A DNA stretch of 64,000 nucleotides from Maricaulis sp965228215 (GTDB lineage: Bacteria > Pseudomonadota > Alphaproteobacteria > Caulobacterales > Maricaulaceae), in the NCBI GenBank assembly GCA_965228215.1, contig OZ245800.1, positions 558,001 through 622,000 on the forward strand, written 5' to 3'. The position numbers and the translations under genes are program-made. The notes under the pieces are model-generated. The model searched no databases, had not been told where the DNA came from, and saw only the letters and a program-made list of their open reading frames with translations. Of this stretch, positions 26,066 through 32,826 are shown piece by piece (the first letter of the stretch is position 1; each line of letters opens with the position of its first letter).

Positions 26066-26685
26066 CGCAGTTCAGCCGATCGGATCAGCTCTACATGGAT
26101 TGCGCCATCGCGATGGCGCGCTCCCAGCTCGGCCGGACCGCGCCGAACCCGTCAGTCGGCTGCGTCATCGTCAGGCAGGGCAGGATCATCGGCAGAGGCG
26201 CAACGGCGAACGATGGCCGTCCGCATGCCGAACCGCAGGCCCTCGCCATGGCCGGCGATGATGCCGCGGGTGCCGATGTCTTCGTGACGCTTGAACCCTG
26301 CGCTTTCCATGGCCAGACACCGCCTTGTGCCGACGCGCTGATCAGCGCGCGCGTCGCGCGCGTCGTCATCGCCTGCGAGGACCGACATCCGAAAGTCGCC
26401 GGCCGGGGCGCCGACATGCTTCGAGAGGCTGGATGCGTGGTCGAGAGCGGGCTTCGCGAGAGCGATGCCGCGGACCTCTATGTCGGCTTCTTCAAACGCC
26501 TTGAAACGGGTCTGCCAGACTTGCGCATCGATGCCCGCACGCATCTGTTTGACGCTCATCTCGACAGGCTGTCAGGACGCTCACTGGAAGAGCATGCCCG
26601 GACGCTCGCCGAGGCGGGCGCAAACCGCGTCGCGCTAGTACCGGGCAGCGAGGCTGCACAGGCCCTGCGGAACCTGCAGAGCTGA
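26062..26685 (+). CDS. RibD-like cytidine/pyrimidine deaminase domain protein without reductase domain
   Basis: Matches the N-terminal half of RibD (diaminohydroxyphosphoribosylaminopyrimidine deaminase). The zinc-site residues are H55-A-E57 and C80/C89 within EPCAFHGQTPPC, and the family motif APNPSVGCVIV is present. RibD proteins normally run to about 360 residues with a C-terminal reductase; this one is 207 residues and shows no reductase motifs. The last 50 residues are not recognisable. It overlaps gpmA by four bases (ATGA). It could be a stand-alone deaminase, working with a separate reductase, or a paralogue with another substrate. No frameshift remnant of the reductase is seen in the 90 bases that follow. 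Confidence 0.85.
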   Translation: MTQFSRSDQLYMDCAIAMARSQLGRTAPNPSVGCVIVRQGRIIGRGATANDGRPHAEPQALAMAGDDAAGADVFVTLEPCAFHGQTPPCADALISARVARVVIACEDRHPKVAGRGADMLREAGCVVESGLRESDAADLYVGFFKRLETGLPDLRIDARTHLFDAHLDRLSGRSLEEHARTLAEAGANRVALVPGSEAAQALRNLQS

Positions 26686-26775
26686 CGCTTCTGGCCCTCT
26701 CCGGAAACAAGACCGCGTTAAGACTTTCAACCTAATCTGAACGCCTTGATTTCCAATTTCCCGACAAGGTAACGG

Positions 26776-28077
26776 ATGGCCGGCCGGAAGATCGAATACA
26801 CGCGACTTGACCAGACCCAGGTAGACGCCATGTGCGAGCGTCATGAACGATTGTGGTCCGGCAAATCGGGCGGAGCGCGTGCGAGTTTCGCCTATACGGT
26901 GCTGGAAGATCTCTGCCTCGCCAATCGGGACCTGTCTGACGCCGATTTCAGTGGCGCGATCCTGACGGGCGCCGATTTCAGCGGCGCGACCCTCAATAGC
27001 AGCATTTTTTTCGCGGCCGATCTGCGTCGGGCGAGCCTGGAGGGCGCATCACTGCGCCGGGCTGATCTGCGTGGTGCAGTCCTGCGTGGCGCAAATCTTA
27101 CAGGCGCCGACCTGACCGAAGCGGATTTGCGCGAAGGCGCGATCGCCGAGGTCGACCGGGAAAAGGGTCTGGCCGTGCTGACCCACAAGGTCCAGGGCAA
27201 TGATTCCGACATGGCCAATTTCACCGGGGCCAACCTGTCCAAGTCGAAACTCGCCGGCATCACGGCAGCCAGCGCGGACTTCACCGACGCGATGCTGCTG
27301 GGATCGCGGATGATCCGGGCAAATCTGCGCGGCTCGACCTTCCAGGGTGCAAATCTGGAGGGCGCCGACATGTCCGGCGCCGATCTCACCGAGACCGATT
27401 TCACAGACAGCGTCATGATCGGCGTGAAGACCGCCTTGTGCAAAACCGAGGGGATGAAAACCGAGGGTGCACTGACCAGCGAGACCGTCGGCAAGGATCC
27501 CGGCGAGCTGGAGCATTCGGTCCAGGAACAAATCGCGGCACACGTCTTGTGGTGCGACACCGATGGCAGAGAGGGCAAGCCCTCCCTGTTCGACGATACC
27601 GATCTGCGCAGCCTGCAATCTCTCGCCGGCAAGACGCTGACAGCTTTCCACGCCCGCGGTGCCACGCTCTACGGGCTGGACCTGGAAGGTGCGCAATTGC
27701 AGGGCGCCCGTCTCGAAAGAGCCGACCTTCGCATGGTCTGCCTGCGAGGTGCGGATTTGCGCGGCGCCGACCTGACCGGGGCGAATCTTTCCAATGCCGA
27801 CCTGCGCGATTGCCGCCTGGGACCGCTCGTCCTGGAAGGTAACCGGATCCTGCCAGCCTCCCTGGCCGGCGCCAAGGCACGCTATGTCGACATGCGCGGA
27901 GCGGATCTTCGCCAGATGAAGGGTACGGGGGCCGACTTCTCCTATTCACGGCTCGACGGCGCGGATGTTCGCAAGGCGCGTTTCAGCGGATCCTGTTTTA
28001 CGGGCACGACCGTCAGCAGCGATTTCCAGGAGAATGTCGAAGCCCTGGACGGTGCGGTGGATCTCGACGCCGCATAA
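26776..28077 (+). CDS. Pentapeptide-repeat protein
   Basis: A 433-residue protein with two blocks of pentapeptide repeats (A(D/N)LxG pattern), residues about 47-215 and 285-415, which predict two right-handed quadrilateral beta helices. The blocks are interrupted by a non-repeat insert (about 219-285, containing EGMKTEGALTSETVGK) and a shorter one near 126-148. The N-terminus (about 1-40) is charged and lacks a signal peptide, so the protein is probably cytoplasmic. Function is unknown; some members of this fold mimic DNA, but nothing here shows that. It stands alone, with no obvious operon partner. Confidence 0.85.
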   Translation: MAGRKIEYTRLDQTQVDAMCERHERLWSGKSGGARASFAYTVLEDLCLANRDLSDADFSGAILTGADFSGATLNSSIFFAADLRRASLEGASLRRADLRGAVLRGANLTGADLTEADLREGAIAEVDREKGLAVLTHKVQGNDSDMANFTGANLSKSKLAGITAASADFTDAMLLGSRMIRANLRGSTFQGANLEGADMSGADLTETDFTDSVMIGVKTALCKTEGMKTEGALTSETVGKDPGELEHSVQEQIAAHVLWCDTDGREGKPSLFDDTDLRSLQSLAGKTLTAFHARGATLYGLDLEGAQLQGARLERADLRMVCLRGADLRGADLTGANLSNADLRDCRLGPLVLEGNRILPASLAGAKARYVDMRGADLRQMKGTGADFSYSRLDGADVRKARFSGSCFTGTTVSSDFQENVEALDGAVDLDAA

Positions 28078-28104
28078 AAAAAGCGGCGAGCCGAAGCTCG
28101 CCGC
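28076..28104 (-). terminator. Rho-independent terminator of hsp20
   Basis: Perfect 9-base stem (GCGGCGAGC / GCTCGCCGC) with a 4-base loop, followed on the minus strand by seven T. It starts 36 bases after the hsp20 stop codon and slightly overlaps the end of the pentapeptide-repeat gene; it may work for both directions. Confidence 0.85.
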
Positions 28105-28139
28105 AAAGAGGGAAAATCGTCATCGTGTAGAGGGATCGG

Positions 28140-28616
28140 TCAGGCAGCTTCGGTCTTGCCGCCTTCGATCAGGGTCGCTTTCTTTGCGGCCTTGCCGCCG
28201 GAAATCGCGATCTGGCGCGGCTTGGCCGCCTCCGGGATTTCGCGAATCAGCTGGATGGACAACAGGCCGTTCTTCAATTCGGCGCCCGAAACCTCAACAT
28301 GATCTGCCAAATGGAAGCGGCGCTCGAAAGCGCGCTCGGCGATGCCGCGATGCAGGAAGCGGCGCTGCTCCCCGTCGGACTTCTCACCGATCCGGCCGGT
28401 CACGGTCAGCACGTTCTGCTGGACCTCGACACTCAGATCATCATCACCGAATCCGGCCACGGCCAGTTCGATCAGGTATTCGTCATCGGCTACGTGCTCG
28501 ATATTGTAAGGCGGATATCCCTGGGTCTCCGCCTTGGTGGCAGAGTCCATCAGGTCCGCAAGCCGGTCAAAACCGACGATCGAGCGATAGAGCGGGGTAA
28601 AATCTACTGTACGCAT
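28140..28616 (-). CDS. Small heat-shock protein, Hsp20/IbpA family
   Basis: ATP-independent holdase chaperone. The N-terminus (MRTVDFTPLYRSIVGFDRL) and YPPYNIEHVADDEYLIELAVAGF are typical of proteobacterial IbpA/HspA proteins; the alpha-crystallin domain spans about 37-130 with AFERRFHLADHVEV, and GLLSIQLIREIPE leads to the C-terminal extension. It has 158 residues. Upstream are a candidate sigma-32 promoter and a hairpin that closes the ribosome site, consistent with heat induction at both the transcription and translation level. Confidence 0.94.
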   Translation of the reverse strand: MRTVDFTPLYRSIVGFDRLADLMDSATKAETQGYPPYNIEHVADDEYLIELAVAGFGDDDLSVEVQQNVLTVTGRIGEKSDGEQRRFLHRGIAERAFERRFHLADHVEVSGAELKNGLLSIQLIREIPEAAKPRQIAISGGKAAKKATLIEGGKTEAA

Positions 28617-28625
28617 GAATTCTCA

Positions 28626-28677
28626 TCCTCAATTGAGCGACAAGACCGCCCGACAAACCACTTGCCAGGCTTCGGTC
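28626..28677 (-). promoter_or_regulatory. Candidate ROSE-type RNA thermometer in the hsp20 leader
   Basis: On the minus strand the leader ends with TCGCTCAATTGAGGA, ten bases before the hsp20 ATG. It folds into a small hairpin in which AGGA pairs with TCGCT, leaving one unpaired G; this is the U(U/C)GCU-AGGA pattern that defines ROSE elements. An upstream stem (GACCG/CGGTC) lies at about 28644-28677. It would hide the ribosome site at low temperature. Folding was done by eye. Confidence 0.65.
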
Positions 28678-28741
28678 GATCCTGGCCGCGCTTTCAGCCC
28701 CGGCCGGATCGCAGGCCCCGTTTCGGCGACCCGCAAAACAG

Positions 28742-28770
28742 ACATGGGAAGCCGGATCAGCCCGTACAAG
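28742..28770 (-). promoter_or_regulatory. Candidate sigma-32 (RpoH) promoter for hsp20
   Basis: On the minus strand, CTTGTA and CCCATGT are separated by 16 bases, close to the heat-shock consensus CTTGAA / CCCCATNT. Transcription would start near 28735, giving a leader of about 120 bases, long enough for the ROSE-like structure. Confidence 0.6.
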
Positions 28771-28848
28771 ACCCTGCTGGACAGAAAGTGAGATTGCCTT
28801 ACGTGGGATCGGCAGATAGGACAGTCACGACTACTGGGGAGCCTATAC

Positions 28849-29778
28849 ATGTCGCGTTTTCTGATTGCCCTGACCACGGGCGCATCCGTTCTGGCCCTGG
28901 CGGCCTGCAGCAATCCTGCTCCGGACGCAGCCGACACGGCCGCACCGGAAGCCGAAGCCGTTGAAACGGTTGAAAATAATGTGGAAGCACCGGTTGAGGC
29001 CGCACCGGATTATTCCGATCTCAATATTGTCATGGCCGGCGAATGGCGCGGCGATCGCGGCGCGCGTGACTCGGCCCGCAACCCGGCAGAGACGTTGGAA
29101 TTCTTCCAAATCGATCCGAGCGGCACGATCATCGAAATCTGGCCGGGCGGCGGCTGGTATGCCGACATCCTGGCACCGTGGGTGAGCGCCAATGGCGGCA
29201 CCTTCGTCGCGGCGCATTTCCCGGAAACCACGCCCAGCGAATACCGCCAGCGTTCCCGCGCGGCCTTCGCGGAACGTTATGCCGACGAGAGCGTGTTCGG
29301 TTCCGTTCAGATCGCCGGTTTTGACGACACCACCGACGCCATCGTAGAGCCGGGCTCGGCTGATGCCGTCCTGACCTTCCGAAATGTTCATAACTGGATG
29401 ATGAATGGTTTCGCGGAAAAGGCGTTCGCCGATTTCCACGCCGCCCTGCGCCCCGGTGGCGTGCTGGGTGTGGTGGAACACCGCCTGCCCTCCACGCGCG
29501 AACAGGACCCGCAAGCCGGATCCGGTTACGTCCAGGAGGCCTATGTCATCGCCCTTGCCGAGGAAGCCGGTTTCGAATTTGTCGGCGCCTCGGAGATCAA
29601 TGCCAACCCGGCCGATACGGCAGACCACCCCTTCGGTGTCTGGACGCTTCCGCCGGTACGCCGCAATGCGGCTCGCGGTGAGGAACCGGCCGCTGACTGG
29701 GACCGCACGCGTTATGACGAGATCGGCGAGAGCGACCGCATGACCCTGCTCTTCCGCAAGCCGGAAGCTGCCGAGTAA
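28849..29778 (+). CDS. Exported lipoprotein with a methyltransferase-like domain (COG4798 type)
   Basis: Signal peptide with lipobox LAAC (Cys at about residue 20) and Ser at +2, so outer-membrane attachment is predicted. An Ala/Glu/Pro-rich linker follows to about residue 55. The rest resembles a class I SAM methyltransferase: IIEIWPGGGWYADIL near 98-112 as motif I, DAVLTFRNVHNWMM as motif IV, ALRPGGVLGVVEHR as motif VI. Related predicted exported methyltransferases exist in proteobacteria, but their activity is unproven and SAM is not expected in the periplasm. It is divergent from hsp20 and ends at a strong terminator. Confidence 0.85.
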   Translation: MSRFLIALTTGASVLALAACSNPAPDAADTAAPEAEAVETVENNVEAPVEAAPDYSDLNIVMAGEWRGDRGARDSARNPAETLEFFQIDPSGTIIEIWPGGGWYADILAPWVSANGGTFVAAHFPETTPSEYRQRSRAAFAERYADESVFGSVQIAGFDDTTDAIVEPGSADAVLTFRNVHNWMMNGFAEKAFADFHAALRPGGVLGVVEHRLPSTREQDPQAGSGYVQEAYVIALAEEAGFEFVGASEINANPADTADHPFGVWTLPPVRRNAARGEEPAADWDRTRYDEIGESDRMTLLFRKPEAAE

Positions 29779-29801
29779 GTCTGAGAAATATCAATGAAAT
29801 C

Positions 29802-29829
29802 AAGGCCCCGTTTAAACGGGGCCTTTTTC
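29802..29829 (+). terminator. Rho-independent terminator
   Basis: Stem AAGGCCCCG / CGGGGCCTT with the small loop TTTAAA region, followed by a T-run, 24 bases after the lipoprotein gene. hisN ends 19 bases further on from the opposite side, so it may serve both genes. Confidence 0.92.
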
Positions 29830-29847
29830 TTTCAGGTATCTGCCCGG

Positions 29848-30645
29848 TCAGGATGCGGCCGGACCGAGGCGTTCCAGCGCCTCGTCGTGCAGCGCCTGAT
29901 TGGCCGAGGCGACAACCTGCCCGCCGGCGGATGCGTCACCACCCCGCCAATCCGTGATCACGCCGCCAGCACCCCGCACGACCGGGATCAGAGCCTGGAC
30001 GTCATAAGGCTGAAGACCGCTTTCGATCACCATGTCCATCTGCCCCATGGCCAGCATCGCATAGGCGTAGGCGTCATAGCCGAAACGGCACAGGCGCACG
30101 CCGGTCCGGACCGCGTCGAACGCCGCCAGCTCCGCCGGGTTGAAGAGATGCGGATCCGTGGTCGACAAGATTGCCGTGTCGAGACGCACCTGGGATCGCG
30201 TAACGACGTTTTGTGACACCCCATCCTTTTCAAACCGGGTGCCCGCCGGACTGCCGAGGAAACGCTCACCGAGATAGGGCTGGTCGATCACGCCTGCGAC
30301 CGGTGTTTCATCAACGCACAGGGCGATCAAAACGGTCCAGGTCGGCACGCCGGAGATGAAGGCTCGGGTGCCGTCGACCGGGTCGAGGGTCCAGCTTCGT
30401 CCGCTCGTTCCTGTCTGGCTGCCATATTCCTCACCCAGAATGCCGTCCTGCGGACAATGCTCGGCAAGGACGGCTCGCATGGCGCGTTCCGACGCCTTGT
30501 CGGCAATTGTGACTGGATCAAACCCGTCGTCGAGCTTGTTCTCGACGTCGTCGAGGGATCGGAAATGCGGAAGCGCCGCCTCGCGGGCGGCATCGGCCAT
30601 CGCGGACGCAATGGCGAGATCGGAGGCGAAATTGTCTTCAGACAT
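29848..30645 (-). CDS. hisN: Histidinol-phosphatase of the inositol monophosphatase family
   Basis: Hydrolyses histidinol phosphate in histidine biosynthesis, or a related sugar phosphate. Metal-ligand motifs of the IMPase fold are seen: GEEYGS (Glu72/73), WTLDPVDGTRAFISG (Asp88, Asp91) and LQPYDVQALIPVVRGAGG with the last Asp. The NKLDDGFDPVTIADKASERAMR N-terminal motif fits alphaproteobacterial HisN rather than SuhB. It has 265 residues. It is monocistronic, with the stop 19 bases from the shared terminator. Substrate assignment is by family resemblance only. Confidence 0.85.
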   Translation of the reverse strand: MSEDNFASDLAIASAMADAAREAALPHFRSLDDVENKLDDGFDPVTIADKASERAMRAVLAEHCPQDGILGEEYGSQTGTSGRSWTLDPVDGTRAFISGVPTWTVLIALCVDETPVAGVIDQPYLGERFLGSPAGTRFEKDGVSQNVVTRSQVRLDTAILSTTDPHLFNPAELAAFDAVRTGVRLCRFGYDAYAYAMLAMGQMDMVIESGLQPYDVQALIPVVRGAGGVITDWRGGDASAGGQVVASANQALHDEALERLGPAAS

Positions 30646-30737
30646 GAAAATGCGCCTAGCACGGCGGTCGGCACCGCGCCAGACGCATTCATCGCCCCGC
30701 GGAGGGTTATCACCCTCCTCCCCTGACTGTTCGGAAA

Positions 30738-31124
30738 TCAGGCCGCGTCGTTTGCGGCTTCATCCGGCTCGAGCGACTTGGCCAGCTCAAGCAGACGCTT
30801 GCGCGGGCGCTCGCCCAGACGGTAATAGGCGCGGATCAGATCGACGGTTTCTTTCTGGGAAAGCACGTCGGCCGCAAGGGTTGGCTCATTGGCCGCCTGG
30901 TCGCGCCGCGACAGGCCCTCATAGAAATACTGCACCGGCACATCCAGCGACTCTGCCAGTTCAAACAACCGGCTGGCGCTGACGCGGTTGGCGCCACACT
31001 CATACTTCTGGATCTGCTGGAAACGGATGCCGACAGACTCCGCCAGCTGCTGCTGGGTCAGACCCAGCAAACGACGCCGGCGGCGGAGCCGCTTGCCTAC
31101 ATGGAGATCAATATCATTCGTCAT
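30738..31124 (-). CDS. XRE-family helix-turn-helix regulator
   Basis: 128-residue DNA-binding protein. Residues about 9-64 form a Cro/CI HTH (LGLTQQQLAESVGIRFQQIQ, then KYECGANRVSASRLFELAE); the C-terminal half, with LSQKETVDLIRAYYRL and LLELAKSL, resembles the tails of alphaproteobacterial one-domain regulators of this type. No ligand domain is present. It stands alone between hisN and the amidohydrolase, and its targets cannot be deduced. Confidence 0.9.
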   Translation of the reverse strand: MTNDIDLHVGKRLRRRRRLLGLTQQQLAESVGIRFQQIQKYECGANRVSASRLFELAESLDVPVQYFYEGLSRRDQAANEPTLAADVLSQKETVDLIRAYYRLGERPRKRLLELAKSLEPDEAANDAA

Positions 31125-31245
31125 AACTACTCGCCGCCTAATCTTCGCGTGTCAAACTGCGTCGCTGTGGGACGCACTCCTGACAGGAGAGCAAAGCACG
31201 TGCCGGGCGAAGGCTATGACCAGTCTTCCCCTTAAATGGGCATGA

Positions 31246-32142
31246 TTATGACGAGAGTTCCGCTTCCCAGGATTTTTTTAGCAAGTCTATGACAAACAAA
31301 CGTAAATCCGCTCGGAAGGAATCGAATTCAGGGCTCTTGCGGACCCGGTTTTCATCGAGATACAGAGCGCGATTTATCTCGATTTGGAGCACATGGACCC
31401 CGGATTTCGGCTCTCCGTAGTGTTCCGTCGTAAACCCTCCCGCGTAAGGAGTGTTCCGTTGCGTGACGAATCCGAGGCGCTGAAGACCGGCTTCAACCGC
31501 CCGGACCAGGCGTTCGTCACACGATGTTCCGAACCTGTCACCCAGCACAAAATCGGCACCGCGAGAGCTGTGTGCGGGCATGGAATGCATATCGAGAAGA
31601 ATTGCGACGCCGAATCGCTCGCGCGTTTCGGACAGGAGGGCCGACAATTGATCGTGATAGGGCTCGTAGAATCTTTCGATCCGGTCGCGCGCCTCGGCAA
31701 AGCGGAAGCGCCGGCGATAGAGGCTGCGCCCGTCCGCACCCAGGCGCGGCACGACACCCAGACCGGACACGGCGCGGCGGGAATGCGTATCGACCCAGGA
31801 CGGCAATCGATCAGCGAACATGCGCGGATCCAGCTCCCACGCGCCGCGATTGACGTCCACGAAGACGCGCGGGCACAAGGCGGCCATCGAGATCGACCCC
31901 AATTCCGGCACAAAATCAATCAGATCATCAACATAGGCGTCTTCCGATCGACGCAATTGCTCCAGGGACAATACCGTGCGATCGCGCATGGAAGCGTCAT
32001 ATTCCCGGCCCGAATGCGGTGAGGAAAAGAGGATGGGCGAGGTCTGTCCCGCGGCCGGACGATTGACCTGTACCGCCTCGCCCGAGGCAGCCGGATTTGC
32101 GGATGTGGCCAAGTCGAGCGATGATTGGGACGTTGCGCGCAT
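31246..32142 (-). CDS. N-formylglutamate amidohydrolase family protein
   Basis: Zinc hydrolase of the HutG/FGase family, which releases formate from N-formylglutamate in histidine breakdown. Motifs: ILFSSPHSGREY near residues 36-47, RSEDAYVDDL, PRVFVDVNRGAWELDPRMF, and ILLDMHSMPAHS; near the C-terminus VLQIEINRALYLDE. It has 298 residues, with AGGAC just before the ATG at 32142. No hut genes are nearby, so a role in histidine use is not supported by context; other amidohydrolase substrates are possible. Divergent from cpdR. Confidence 0.88.
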   Translation of the reverse strand: MRATSQSSLDLATSANPAASGEAVQVNRPAAGQTSPILFSSPHSGREYDASMRDRTVLSLEQLRRSEDAYVDDLIDFVPELGSISMAALCPRVFVDVNRGAWELDPRMFADRLPSWVDTHSRRAVSGLGVVPRLGADGRSLYRRRFRFAEARDRIERFYEPYHDQLSALLSETRERFGVAILLDMHSMPAHSSRGADFVLGDRFGTSCDERLVRAVEAGLQRLGFVTQRNTPYAGGFTTEHYGEPKSGVHVLQIEINRALYLDENRVRKSPEFDSFRADLRLFVIDLLKKSWEAELSS

Positions 32143-32260
32143 GTCCTAAAGAGTGGGCGGCACTCGCATTCGGGTCAAGCATTGCAGCGCGTTCAGTCCG
32201 TTTTTACCTTACGGTGCCAAGATGTCGCCGACTTGAATTTCGTGAGGGTGGGACCTGACC

Positions 32261-32626
32261 ATGGCGAAGATACTTCTGGCTGAAGACGACGATTCGATGC
32301 GCGACTTCCTTGCCAAGGCGCTCAAGCGCGCCGGGCATGACGTGACCGTGTGCTCCGATGGCGAGGCCGGCATGGATGAAATCGGCGAAGATGCTGCCAA
32401 ATTCGACCTGTTGCTGACGGATATCGTCATGCCCGGTGTCGACGGGATCGAACTGGCGCGTCGCGCCGCTGAAATCGATCCTGCACTGAAGATCATGTTC
32501 ATCACCGGCTTTGCAGCCGTAGCGTTGAACCCGGGCTCCGGGGCACCGACGAATGCGAAAGTCCTGTCCAAGCCGTTCCACCTGCGTGAACTGGTGGACG
32601 AAGTGGCCCGCGTCATGGCCGCCTGA
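32261..32626 (+). CDS. cpdR: CpdR-type single-domain response regulator
   Basis: A receiver domain without output domain, 121 residues. The acidic pocket EDDD (8-11), phosphoacceptor Asp54 in LLTDIVMPGVDG, Thr in FITGFAA and Lys in LSKPFHLREL are all present. The ILLAEDDDSMRDFL start and the FAAVAL segment match Caulobacter CpdR, which in its unphosphorylated form brings ClpXP and its substrates (such as CtrA and PdeA) to the pole. It ends in Ala-Ala, as many ClpXP substrates do. Monocistronic, followed by a terminator. Assignment is by resemblance; synteny was not tested. Confidence 0.9.
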   Translation: MAKILLAEDDDSMRDFLAKALKRAGHDVTVCSDGEAGMDEIGEDAAKFDLLLTDIVMPGVDGIELARRAAEIDPALKIMFITGFAAVALNPGSGAPTNAKVLSKPFHLRELVDEVARVMAA

Positions 32627-32655
32627 TCTGGCTGACCAGCCCGCTGTCGAGAAAA

Positions 32656-32684
32656 ACCGCCGATCCCTGATCGGCGGTTTTTTC
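32656..32684 (+). terminator. Rho-independent terminator of cpdR
   Basis: Stem AACCGCCGATC / GATCGGCGGTT with a 3-base loop and six T, 30 bases after the cpdR stop codon. Confidence 0.92.
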
Positions 32685-32769
32685 ATGCCTGCTCTCCAGG
32701 CAGATCAAGCGAGACGTATTCTGCGGATCCTGGGCGTCGGCGCTTCATCGGCCGGACACCGGACAAAAG

Positions 32770-32800
32770 AAAAGGCCCGCTCGGATGAGCGGGCCTTTCC
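32770..32800 (-). terminator. Rho-independent terminator of the large TonB receptor gene
   Basis: Stem AAAGGCCCGCTC / GAGCGGGCCTTT with a short loop, and a T-rich tail on the minus strand, 27 bases after the receptor stop codon. Also preceded by T in the plus direction, so it may be bidirectional. Confidence 0.88.
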
Positions 32801-32826
32801 ATGTGAGCCGTTCGAACGGCGCGGTC

